A stretch of 9,254 bases of DNA from Deltaproteobacteria bacterium. Its GTDB lineage: Bacteria; Desulfobacterota; DSM-4660; Desulfatiglandales; Desulfatiglandaceae. The notes under the pieces are model-generated. The model worked only from the letters and a program-made list of their open reading frames with translations, was not told the origin of the DNA and made no database searches. The position numbers and the translations under genes are program-made. Each line of letters starts with the position of its first letter. Within the stretch, counting starts at the first letter, position 1. Location of the stretch: assembly GCA_029932035.1 (NCBI GenBank), contig JAOZQV010000134.1, forward strand, positions 1 through 9,254, read 5' to 3'. This document shows, in pieces, positions 1 to 7,900 of this stretch.

Positions 1-572
1 GCTACATCCATTCAAGCTGGGCCCTGCTTGGCTTAGGGGTATTCGGGGGATTAGCTGCCCTGATTTATTCCCTGCCACCCGTAAGATTAGCAAAGCGCGG
101 TTTAGGAGAGTTCTTCATTGCCATCTGTTACGGCTGGCTAACCCTGTTCACAGGCTTCGCAACCGCCACCGGTACATTTCCCCCCTATTCTTATCTCTTT
201 GCCCTGCCCCTGGCCCTGTCCATTTTCAACGTGATACTCTTTAACGAGTTTCCCGACTATGAGCCGGACAGGACTGTTGGGAAGAAAAATCTCGTGGTCC
301 TGTGGGGCAGGGAACGCGCCTCAAAGGTCTATGGTATGGCGGCCTTTTTGGTGGCCGTCACCACGCTTCTGATCTGGCATTTTTTTCATGGATGGGATCT
401 TGTTTATCTGTTCGTCTCATTGCCGGTGGTACTTTTTGCCCTCTCTCTCGCAGTGAGAGTGGGACTTCTTGGTCAATGGCAACAGGAAAAAAACGTCGAG
501 CCTCTCTGCGGCCAGGGGATTTTGCTCAATCTGCTTGTGGCTGTAACCCTTGGCATCATCGTTGCCTTTTGA
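1..572 (+). CDS. UbiA-family prenyltransferase (MenA-like), 3' part only
   Basis: Membrane enzyme that would transfer a polyprenyl chain to an aromatic acceptor, as in menaquinone synthesis. Only the C-terminal 189 residues are visible; the frame is open from position 3 and the gene starts outside the window. Residues 81-95 of the visible part carry the second aspartate-rich UbiA motif (N81, D85, D89, then GKK), which binds Mg-diphosphate in this family. The first aspartate-rich motif must lie upstream. About six hydrophobic segments are seen (roughly 6-23, 37-54, 63-80, 111-128, 133-150, 170-188), fitting the C-terminal half of a nine-helix UbiA fold. The stretch around SLPPVRL and GLGE resembles the MenA-like branch. 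It ends 3 nt before the radical SAM gene, which suggests one transcript. Substrate is not certain: a quinone ring, a tetrapyrrole or another acceptor is possible. Confidence 0.85.
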   Translation, partial: YIHSSWALLGLGVFGGLAALIYSLPPVRLAKRGLGEFFIAICYGWLTLFTGFATATGTFPPYSYLFALPLALSIFNVILFNEFPDYEPDRTVGKKNLVVLWGRERASKVYGMAAFLVAVTTLLIWHFFHGWDLVYLFVSLPVVLFALSLAVRVGLLGQWQQEKNVEPLCGQGILLNLLVAVTLGIIVAF

Positions 573-575
573 GCC

Positions 576-1799
576 ATGACCCTGAGACCCTATCTATATC
601 CCCACAACCTCGTGCGTCAGTTCGCGTCTGCCCTTCTGTTGAAAAAGACCACAGGCTGGCGGCATTTTGTCCCATGGTTTTTCAACGGCGCATTCCGTTC
701 CATTCCTGTCGCGGCAGGATCGGTCGGTATGGGTTGCATAGGCTTCGGCTACCATGCGGTCTGGGAGGTCACCGAGGCATGCAATTTTTCGTGCCGGCAT
801 TGCCACGCAAAGTCAGGCAAGGCCGGGCCCGATGAACTAACCACATCGGAAGCCCATCAATTCATTCGGCAGGTCAGGGATGTGGGCCGTTTCCAGATGC
901 TGGTCTTTACAGGGGGCGAGCCCCTTGTCCGTCCTGATATTGACGATCTCTTGCATTACAGTAAAAGTCTGGGTCTAATCAACGTCATCGCCACCAACGG
1001 GTCTCTCATTGACCAAAAGAGGGCACTTGAACTGAAAAAACTTGGGGTCAAGGGCATTGCAGTCAGCTTTGACTCCACTGACAGGGACATCCACAATTAC
1101 ATCCGCTGCAACCCGCAGGCATTCGACCTGGCGATTCGAGCCATAGAGGCGTGTAAGGCCGCCGGGATGGTTGTTCAGTTCAACTACACCGCCATGACGG
1201 AAAACCTCGCCACTTTAGAGGATGTCGTACACCTCTGTCATGAAGTCCATGCCGATATCATGCTCTGCTATCAGCTCGTGCCCATGGGACGGGGCGGCAA
1301 TATAGCCGACTCGGCCCTCTCACCAGGGCAAAACCGCGAATTGATGAATACCATAAGACGGCTGCAAAGGGAATCGGTCACCATCGTGGAACCGGTGGCC
1401 GGGCCTCAATACTGGCCCCACCTGCTCAAAAGGGACAATAAGGACCCAAAGCCCACGGCACCCCGTACGCTGTTTCACGGCTGCGCCGCTGGCTGGGGTC
1501 TGGTATATGTTAAGCCTAACGGTGATGTCTGGCCCTGTCCCTTTGTTCCGATCAGCGGGGGAAATGTCAGAGAGCAATCCCTTGGGGAAATCTGGAAACA
1601 TGGCGATATTTTCGTCAAATTAGGCGATCGCAGCCTGTTGAAGGGAGAGTGCGGGGATTGTGCCAACCGGTATATCTGCGGCGGTTGCCGGGGCAAGGCC
1701 TATGCAGCAACCGGTGACCCCTTGGGCGAGGACCCTACCTGTTATATCCACCATGCCGAAAAGCCCGATTATCTGAAGTGGATGAACGCCTCAGATTAG
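576..1799 (+). CDS. Radical SAM/SPASM protein, AhbD/NirJ-like
   Basis: Iron-sulfur enzyme that would cleave S-adenosylmethionine to start radical chemistry. The 407-residue product has the radical SAM cluster motif CxxxCxxC at C69, C73 and C76, a GGEP motif at 113-116 for SAM binding, and a C-terminal SPASM-type cysteine set (C303, C321, C359, C362, C368, C371, C389) for extra Fe-S clusters. The order of blocks, including GGCRGKAYAATGD near 369-381, resembles the AhbD/NirJ group acting on heme precursors, as recalled from family knowledge. About 65 residues precede the CxxxCxxC motif, longer than in many relatives and of unknown role. The ATG at 576 lies 3 nt after the prenyltransferase stop and has no strong Shine-Dalgarno sequence, so it may be translationally coupled. 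It is not HpnH, which lacks this SPASM region. The exact substrate cannot be read from the sequence. Confidence 0.85.
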   Translation: MTLRPYLYPHNLVRQFASALLLKKTTGWRHFVPWFFNGAFRSIPVAAGSVGMGCIGFGYHAVWEVTEACNFSCRHCHAKSGKAGPDELTTSEAHQFIRQVRDVGRFQMLVFTGGEPLVRPDIDDLLHYSKSLGLINVIATNGSLIDQKRALELKKLGVKGIAVSFDSTDRDIHNYIRCNPQAFDLAIRAIEACKAAGMVVQFNYTAMTENLATLEDVVHLCHEVHADIMLCYQLVPMGRGGNIADSALSPGQNRELMNTIRRLQRESVTIVEPVAGPQYWPHLLKRDNKDPKPTAPRTLFHGCAAGWGLVYVKPNGDVWPCPFVPISGGNVREQSLGEIWKHGDIFVKLGDRSLLKGECGDCANRYICGGCRGKAYAATGDPLGEDPTCYIHHAEKPDYLKWMNASD

Positions 1800-1812
1800 G
1801 TAAGCGTTTACA

Positions 1813-1966
1813 GGTTCAGGATTTAAAAGTTCAGGGTTGATATTTTTTTGGATTCATAATCTTAATCGTACTCTTAATCATAATCGTGTTGAGTAAGATT
1901 ATGATTATGATTAAGATTATGAAATAGGGAAGCTACCTCATCTCTTAACCTCTGAACCCGTGAACC
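1813..1966. repeat. Outer GTTCA/TGAAC inverted repeats flanking the hexad array
   Basis: Left copies are GGTTCAGG (1813-1820) and GTTCAGGGTT (1829-1838). Right copies are in inverted orientation: AACC (1947-1950), CTGAACCC (1952-1959) and TGAACC (1961-1966). The reverse complement of 1947-1966 begins GGTTCA and contains GTTCAG, matching both left blocks but with a different spacing (15 nt on the left, 8 nt on the right). The elements bracket the inner AATC/GATT hairpin, so the whole gap between the two convergent genes is a nested imperfect palindrome. The right arm ends one base short of the hpnG stop codon. Confidence 0.6.
1853..1923. repeat. Inverted array of degenerate 6-nt units (AATC core), long hairpin
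   Basis: Five left units with core AATC start at 1858, 1864, 1870 (degenerate ACTC), 1876 and 1882, exactly 6 nt apart. Four inverted units with core GATT start at 1897, 1903, 1909 and 1915, also 6 nt apart. A perfect 15-bp inverted repeat pairs 1853-1867 with 1909-1923, and a perfect 10-bp one pairs 1876-1885 with 1897-1906 around an 11-nt loop. The 5-versus-4 copy difference leaves a 6-nt bulge on the left arm, as expected if one unit was gained or lost by slippage. It lies between convergent genes and may help end or protect both transcripts. There is no T-run after it on either strand (the seven Ts at 1843-1849 come before it on the + strand), so it is not a standard intrinsic terminator. 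Confidence 0.8.
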
Positions 1967-1967
1967 G

Positions 1968-2747
1968 CTACCGGATCAGGAAGCCTCTCGTAAGAAGTGC
2001 GGGCAGGCTGCTACTGATTTGGGTATGCCATGCGCGTCCGAGGCTACCCAAGGCCGCATTAAAATCTTTTCTTGTGCGAAGGAGATCAGAAATCAAGGGT
2101 GGTTTTAGCAAAAGCATCCTGATAAGATGGAACATGCGGACGTGACCGGCCTGGTTGAGGCAGTCAAAGATCTCCATGGGAACTGTACGGGTTGCTATAT
2201 CACACACAGTGCGGAGGGCAAAAAAGGGAAGACCTGCGTTATTGGCAACCGTAGCTACTGCAGCGCTTTCCATATCCGCGGCCAATGCCTTGGCTTTTGT
2301 AAAGAGCGCTTGTTTATTCCGGGTAGAAAGAACCGGTTTCTGAGCTGTAATGATTGGGCCACGATATGCGGGGATGTCTTTGGCGATGAGTGCCGCATAA
2401 ACGATTTCAACAAATTTGGAATTCCCTTCCCAAACTTGTTTGCACGTGTTGCCATCTTCTTGAACCACCGAGTCGGCAAGAACCAAGTCTCCGGGCTCAA
2501 GCTTCGGGTCCAGTCCCCCTGAAACGCCTGAAACACCTAATGCCAACACACCTTCTGCGATGAGCCACTGCGAGGCCAAAAAGGCGTTCTTCATCCCTAC
2601 GCCTGCGAGAACAACGACAAGGTGCGTGCTGTTATTCAGACTGGAGCGCTGGAACAGATGTCCCTCGGTTCGCTGCCATTGCCCGCGTCCTATCAGAGTC
2701 CTTGCCTCGGCCGGAAGCGCTACGACAAGGCCTATGGTTGAATTCAT
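1968..2747 (-). CDS. hpnG: Hopanoid-associated phosphorylase/nucleosidase HpnG
   Basis: Cytosolic enzyme of the purine nucleoside phosphorylase/MTA-SAH nucleosidase fold. The family member HpnG removes adenine from adenosylhopane to give a ribosylhopane on the way to bacteriohopanetetrol-type lipids. The 259-residue product shows the family blocks: LVVALPAE near 8-14 with a candidate catalytic Glu14, AGVGMKNA at 48-55, GVSGVSGGL with PGD at 71-87, DMESAA at 158-163 and VCD with the candidate catalytic Asp183. A tail of about 60 residues after the core fits HpnG rather than plain MtnN. Its ATG (2747-2745) overlaps the cyclase stop (2746-2744) as ATGA, so the two are translationally coupled. 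The genomic partner supports HpnG over a general MTA/SAH nucleosidase, although the biochemical step is inferred. The stop lies next to the nested repeats of the convergent gap. Confidence 0.85.
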   Translation of the reverse strand: MNSTIGLVVALPAEARTLIGRGQWQRTEGHLFQRSSLNNSTHLVVVLAGVGMKNAFLASQWLIAEGVLALGVSGVSGGLDPKLEPGDLVLADSVVQEDGNTCKQVWEGNSKFVEIVYAALIAKDIPAYRGPIITAQKPVLSTRNKQALFTKAKALAADMESAAVATVANNAGLPFFALRTVCDIATRTVPMEIFDCLNQAGHVRMFHLIRMLLLKPPLISDLLRTRKDFNAALGSLGRAWHTQISSSLPALLTRGFLIR

Positions 2748-4837
2748 GGTCTCTGTTTTAAAACGGGAAGGGGCAAATCTGTTGGACGTTGAAGACTTAC
2801 CTCGTCTTGACGGGTCATTTTTTCCATGCGAAGCCTGCGGTATTCACTTAATGCCCAGAGGGGAAAGAATTGGCTGTAGCCGTGGTAGCGCAGATAAAAA
2901 ACCCTGGGGAAACCTGTGCCTGTAAAATCCTCCTCATCCCAGACCCCTTGCTGATTTTGGGTCCCAAGAAGATAGTGAATGCCCCGTTGGACCGCAGAAC
3001 TTTTCACTTCACCCACCGCCATAAGCCCTAACAGGGCCCATGCGGTCTGGGATGGGGTGCTTCTACCATTGCCACCAATGGAAGGGTCAGAGTACGAATG
3101 GCTTGTTTCACCCCAGCCATTATCTGAATTCTGGCGCGATTTCAACCATTCAACCGCCCTACGAATGTAGGGCTGCGACGTGTTTTCTCCTAAAGCCCCA
3201 AGGCCTTTGAGTACGGACCAGGTGCCGTATATGTAGTTTACGCCCCATCGGCCGAACCAGGCGCCACACTCTTCCTGTTCTTTGCGCAGAAACTTGAGTG
3301 CCTTGGCAATGGGCGGGAAGTCATGGCCATAGCCTAACATGGAGAGAAGCTCTACGCAGCGCCCCGTGAGGTCGGAGGTGCTGGGATCGAGGAGCGCTCC
3401 ATGATCGGCAAAGGGAATATTATTAAGATAGAAGTAGTTGTTATCGATATCAAAGGCGCCCCATCCCCCATCCGAACTTTGCATGCCGATGATCCAGTTT
3501 ACTCCCTTGGCGATTTTTTGCTTATACTTCTCCTCATCCAGGGCGCCGGCCCTGAGGAGAGACATAAGGACCATGGGCGAGTCATCAACGTCAGGATAAA
3601 AACTGTTTTCAAACTGAAATGCCCAGCCTGCCGGTTCCAGGTCAGGAGCCCGGTAGGCCCAGTCCCCGGGGAGAGTAATCATCTCTTTGAAAAGCCAGTC
3701 TGTGGCCTTTTTAACCGCGTTATGGTCAGGTGGCAGACCGGCCTCGAGCAAGGCCGACAGGCTTAGACAGGTATCCCAAATAGGGGAGACACATGGCTGG
3801 CAGAACGATTCATGTCCTCGGGTGACGAGGAGATCGTCTATCGCCTTGAGACCGCGGACAAAATCGGGGTGATCATCGGGATAACCCAAGGTTCTGAGGG
3901 CCATTACCGCGTTGGCCATGGCAGGAAATATGGCGCCGATGCCCCCCTCGCCCCGCATCCTCTCAACGGTCCAACTCTCAGCAAGCCTTGTGGCCTTTTC
4001 CCGCGTGGTTGAGGGGATAATGGGGTCAACTGTTTTAAGAATGCGGTCTAAGAAGATGAATAGATTCTTAGTCAAATTCCGCGGAATGAGATGATCAAGG
4101 TGACGGAGTTTCTCGGTAGGTTCCAAAAACAACTCCGGTATCTCTTCCTCCGGTCTCAGATGACAGACGGGTTGCTTGGCATTGAGAATGAGGAGGGGTA
4201 CGATCACGGTCCGAGACCAGTAAGATACCTTCTGGAGATGAAAAAAGAACCATTTCGGCAAGAGCATGATTGCAATTGGCATGGCAGGGGTTGTTCTCCA
4301 GGGGATCTGGCCGAACAGGGCTAAGGTGAAGCGGGTGAAGACGTTTACCTTAGCCGCCCCCCCATGGTCCAATATGAACTCCCGCGCCTTAACCATATGT
4401 GGCGCATCGGGCGAAGCACCTAACTGCTTAAGGGCTAAATATGCCTTAACCGAGGCGCTGATATTGGCTGCGCCCGCGTGGTAGAGGGGCCAGCCGCCGT
4501 TCTCAATCTGCCTGTGGCGAATGTAGTGACCCATCCCATCCTTGAGATCGAGGGGCATTTCGCGACCTAAAAATCTCTGGAGGAATATATATTCAGACGA
4601 AATGGTGGTGTCTGCTTCCAGATCAAAGACCCAATATCCTTTGGCGTTCTGAATGGCCAAAAACCGATCTTTGGCCTTGGTAATAGCTTCATTGAGCCGC
4701 TTAACTGTAAACAGAGATGTTGCCGGGCCTGGTGTTTTGACTACACTTTTTTGGATAGGGTCAGGTTGCTGGCTATGGTTAGTCGTTCTCTTTTGATTGG
4801 TAAAGACCTTAAACGCTGTGCGAATGCCCTGTCTCAT
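2744..4837 (-). CDS. shc: Squalene-hopene cyclase
   Basis: Membrane-associated class II terpene cyclase (also called HpnF) that folds squalene into hopene/hopanol, the pentacyclic lipid of bacterial membranes. The 697-residue product has the catalytic acid motif DVDD at 416-419, and QW-type repeats at Q110-W116, Q453-W459, Q569-W575 and Q627-W633. The family strings QPCVSPIWDT (347-356), FGRWGVNYIYGTW (528-540), TPSQTAWAL (594-602) and TGTGFPRVFYL (639-649) are present. Length is near the upper end of the usual range because about 45 residues precede the first conserved block. ATG 4837 is backed by GAGGTAA just upstream. Where the Alicyclobacillus enzyme has His451, this one has an arginine (R493), which I recall as common in Gram-negative cyclases. 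Oxidosqualene cyclase is unlikely given these features and the hpnG neighbour. It lies 125 bp after dnaE2 on the same strand. Confidence 0.96.
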   Translation of the reverse strand: MRQGIRTAFKVFTNQKRTTNHSQQPDPIQKSVVKTPGPATSLFTVKRLNEAITKAKDRFLAIQNAKGYWVFDLEADTTISSEYIFLQRFLGREMPLDLKDGMGHYIRHRQIENGGWPLYHAGAANISASVKAYLALKQLGASPDAPHMVKAREFILDHGGAAKVNVFTRFTLALFGQIPWRTTPAMPIAIMLLPKWFFFHLQKVSYWSRTVIVPLLILNAKQPVCHLRPEEEIPELFLEPTEKLRHLDHLIPRNLTKNLFIFLDRILKTVDPIIPSTTREKATRLAESWTVERMRGEGGIGAIFPAMANAVMALRTLGYPDDHPDFVRGLKAIDDLLVTRGHESFCQPCVSPIWDTCLSLSALLEAGLPPDHNAVKKATDWLFKEMITLPGDWAYRAPDLEPAGWAFQFENSFYPDVDDSPMVLMSLLRAGALDEEKYKQKIAKGVNWIIGMQSSDGGWGAFDIDNNYFYLNNIPFADHGALLDPSTSDLTGRCVELLSMLGYGHDFPPIAKALKFLRKEQEECGAWFGRWGVNYIYGTWSVLKGLGALGENTSQPYIRRAVEWLKSRQNSDNGWGETSHSYSDPSIGGNGRSTPSQTAWALLGLMAVGEVKSSAVQRGIHYLLGTQNQQGVWDEEDFTGTGFPRVFYLRYHGYSQFFPLWALSEYRRLRMEKMTRQDEVSLQRPTDLPLPVLKQRP

Positions 4838-4840
4838 CGA

Positions 4841-4847
4841 TTACCTC
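4841..4847 (-). promoter_or_regulatory. Ribosome binding site of squalene-hopene cyclase
   Basis: Read on the - strand, GAGGTAA stands 3 nt before the ATG at 4837, with the GAGG core 6 nt away. It is a good match to the 16S anti-Shine-Dalgarno and supports this start over internal ATGs, even though it gives a non-conserved N-terminal extension. Confidence 0.6.
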
Positions 4848-4851
4848 AGTT

Positions 4852-4941
4852 ATCATAAAAAATAGCGCCATCAGTCTTTAATTTCCCTTTTGATGTGAAG
4901 AGAACAGGGGAAATATTACTGTTAGAACACTACGGATCATA
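4852..4941 (-). promoter_or_regulatory. Candidate promoter region for shc-hpnG
   Basis: The 125-bp gap between dnaE2 and shc is AT-rich and holds two TATGAT boxes on the - strand, at 4941-4936 and 4857-4852. The second has TTAAAG (4881-4876) 18 nt upstream as a weak -35, but would start transcription almost at the ribosome binding site. The first has only poorly spaced partners (TTGAAT at 4966-4961, spacing 19). Either could drive the hopanoid genes separately from imuB-dnaE2. No convincing terminator hairpin is visible between the two gene pairs, so read-through is equally possible. Confidence 0.25.
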
Positions 4942-4962
4942 TACATGAATATTTTTCAAAAT

Positions 4963-7900
4963 TCAAGTAAAATCAGCAAGGCAGGCAGTTTTGTCCAAAA
5001 ACCCCACTCTGCTTACCGCAATATTTATGGCATTGAAAGTCTCTTCCACCCGTCCTTTCAGGATATATGGACCTGTTGCGTTCAACATATGACAAAATCG
5101 GTGGTACACCTTGGGGAAAAATACGGCCTCATAAACAGCGGTAAGATCCTCAAAAGTGATGAATTTCATCGGCGCGCCTTCCTTGGTATGTACGGTCTTG
5201 CCGGTGACAGGCCATCCGATAGTTGTTACCTCTCTACCCACCAGAGAATGCAGGTCCTCAGCACGGACATAATCGAGACCTTTCAAGATATCTCCACAAA
5301 GTGTGAGGGGATGGACCGAAAGAATAAAGCCAAAGACCTCGGATTCATGTTTAAGCATGACATATTTAGGGTACGGGGCCTGCCCGGAGGTGGGGACGGA
5401 AACCCTGGCAGGCGTCTTTCCAAGATCAAAAAGTCCGGGCGTCTTTTTCTCCTCTTTCCGGGCAAAAAATCGAATCGCCTCCCAGACAAGCCCGGGCCTG
5501 GATATGTCCCGGGCAATGCCGTCAAAACAGCCCCCTTTAATCAAGATCCTGACATCCTGGAGATGGATATGGGGTCTGGTTCGATTAAGGAAATCTTTAA
5601 GAGATATGAAGGGGCCGGTTTTGACTCTGGTATGGATAATGGCCTCTTTAGCCTCCTGGGCGATCTCTTTCAATTGCATAAGACCTACCCGTATTTGCCG
5701 GTCCTTGCCAATATATTTGATTTCACTCTGGTTGATATCAGGGGGAAGAACCTCAAGCCCCATACGTCTCGCCTCCGATATATAACTGAGGGTGGAGTAA
5801 TAGCCCCCGTGGTTGGATATCACCGAGGCCATGAACTCAGCAGAGTAATGGGCCCTCAGATAGGCGGACTTGTAGGCCACCATGGTGTAGCTGGCGGAAT
5901 GCGGTTTGCAGAAACTGTATCCGTCAAAACCAATCATCATCTGCCAGACCTCCTCTATTACCCCCCGGCTGACTCCCCTCTCCGAGGCGCCCCGCACAAA
6001 CCGGGCATAAAAATCCCTAAGCTTTTTTTCCTTATGTTTTTTGCTTACCGTCTTTCTGAGGGTATCGGCCTCGGCAGGGCTAAAGCCGGCTAAGTGAATA
6101 GCAGCCTGACTGAGTTGTTCCTGAAACACCATCACCCCCAATGTCTCTTTCAGGACCGGCCCCAAAAGGGGGTGGGGCGGGGCCCATTTTTCTCCCTGGA
6201 GCCTGGAGATCCAGGTGTGTATGGCCTGATTGGAGGCAGGTCTGATAATGGATGTGACCACCACATTGAGGAGAAAATGGTCCAGAGTTAGATACTCATT
6301 AAAGGTAAACCCGGATCTTACCTTGGTCAGGACCTGTCTCGTGGCGGGGCTTTCAAAATAAAAGACCCCTACGGTCTCTCCGTTATAAAATATTGCTGCG
6401 GTTTGAGGGTCATTAAGGGGATTCAGCCGGGCATAGTCGATATGACGGCCATAATTTTTTTCTACTAACTTGAGAGTATCACGGATTACGGCGAGGCTCC
6501 GATTGCCTAAGATATCTATTTTCACAAGACCCGCCTCTTCCACCGAGTCCTTTTCCCACTGTAGGACTTGTAGGCCGCTACGGGAAATCTCCACCGGGCA
6601 GTAGCTACGAACCTCATCCGGCACTATCACAAGACCCCCGCAGTGTGTGGAAAGGTGGTTGAAATGTCCCTGTAACTGAAACGCGGCGATCAGGATATCA
6701 TCCCATGGTTTTCTGAATTTTATTCCCCTCATTTTGGGGTTATGGGTTAATTCCTGCCACGCCTCCTTCAAACGCCATTCAAATCCTATCTTGTCCGTCA
6801 CCTGCCCGATTTCCCGGTCTGTCAGTCCGAAGACCTTTGCCACTTCCCTGATGGCCAATCTGGCGCCGAGGGTGTTGTGATTCGCCACCATGGCCGTCCG
6901 GCGGTTGCCGTACTTAGCAAAGGCATAATCGATTACCTGATCCCGTTCATCCCATGCAAAATCTACATCGATGTCCGGAGGATCCATCCGGCCGGGGTTC
7001 AGGAACCGCTCGAAGAAAAGATTGTGTTTGATCGGGTCCACATGGGTAATCCCTAATGCGTAGGAGATAATGGAGGCTGCAGCGCTCCCCCGGCCGCAGG
7101 ACCGGCCGGCCTTTTTTGTTATGTCCGCAACCACCAAAAAATAGGGGGCAAACCCTTTTTCCCGGATAATCCGCATCTCATGGGCTACCCGTTCCCTTAC
7201 TTTCCGGGTAACCTTGCCGTATCGCTTCCTGCACCCATCCATAGTAGCCCGATAAAGTTGATTAAAGGCCTCTTCCGTGTCCAATTTTTCAAAGGAGGGA
7301 AAGATAATCCGGTCAAAATCCCAGTCTGAAAGAGAGGATTGGGCTACCTCAACAGTGTTGGAGATCGCTATGGGGGCGTGGGGATACTGGTCGATCATGT
7401 TGCGGGGGGTGTTTAAAAAACTGTGCTCCCGGCAGGTGTCTTCACCTGTAAGCCTGGAAAGTTTGCTGTTCAGGGATACGGCCCTCAGGATCCGGTGTAG
7501 CCGGAACTGGCCTTTCCTGACCATATATGCCCGATTAGTGGCTAAGGGCGGGATGCCGGTTTTACGGGAAAAGGCGTAGCAACGACCCATCTGGTAGCCC
7601 GGAGACATCTCCACAAAGAGATCCTCCATTGAATCCCGTTTGAGGGTCTTGAGGAGGTTGAAATCATCGGAAAAGATGATAAGGCCCCGGCGTCTTTCTC
7701 TGAGCGCTCGAGTCAGATCAAAATTGCAGTGACAGTGACGGGCAGATATTATGTGGCACAGGTTGGCGTATCCCTGCCGGTTCTTGACAATCAGGACCGC
7801 GCGTCGTTCTCCATATAAGAGTTCGCTCCCCAAGATAGGCTCAATACCCATCTCTTTGGCAATTTGGACAAAAAAGACCAGCCCGTAAACCCCGTTGGTA

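Noticed and set aside
302..835. 177-residue + strand frame overlapping the prenyltransferase and radical SAM genes
   Set aside because: It is out of frame with both well-supported genes, spans their junction and shows no domain or membrane pattern of its own.
576..1799. HpnH (adenosylhopane synthase)
   Set aside because: HpnH has a different cluster context and no SPASM cysteine set; the C-terminal seven-cysteine block here points to the AhbD/NirJ-like group, and the gene is on the opposite strand to the hopanoid genes.
1843..1923. Intrinsic terminator for the radical SAM gene
   Set aside because: The T-run at 1843-1849 precedes the hairpin on the + strand, the stem is AT-rich, and no T-run follows it on either strand; a looser role in 3' end formation remains possible.
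1813..1966. CRISPR array
   Set aside because: Units are 6-15 nt, degenerate and inverted, with no constant-length unique spacers and no cas genes in the window.
4945..6093. 382-residue open frame on the + strand
   Set aside because: It lies wholly opposite the well-conserved dnaE2 frame, its product shows no recognisable domain, and it begins in the shc-dnaE2 gap without a clear ribosome binding site. It is a shadow of the dnaE2 codon pattern.
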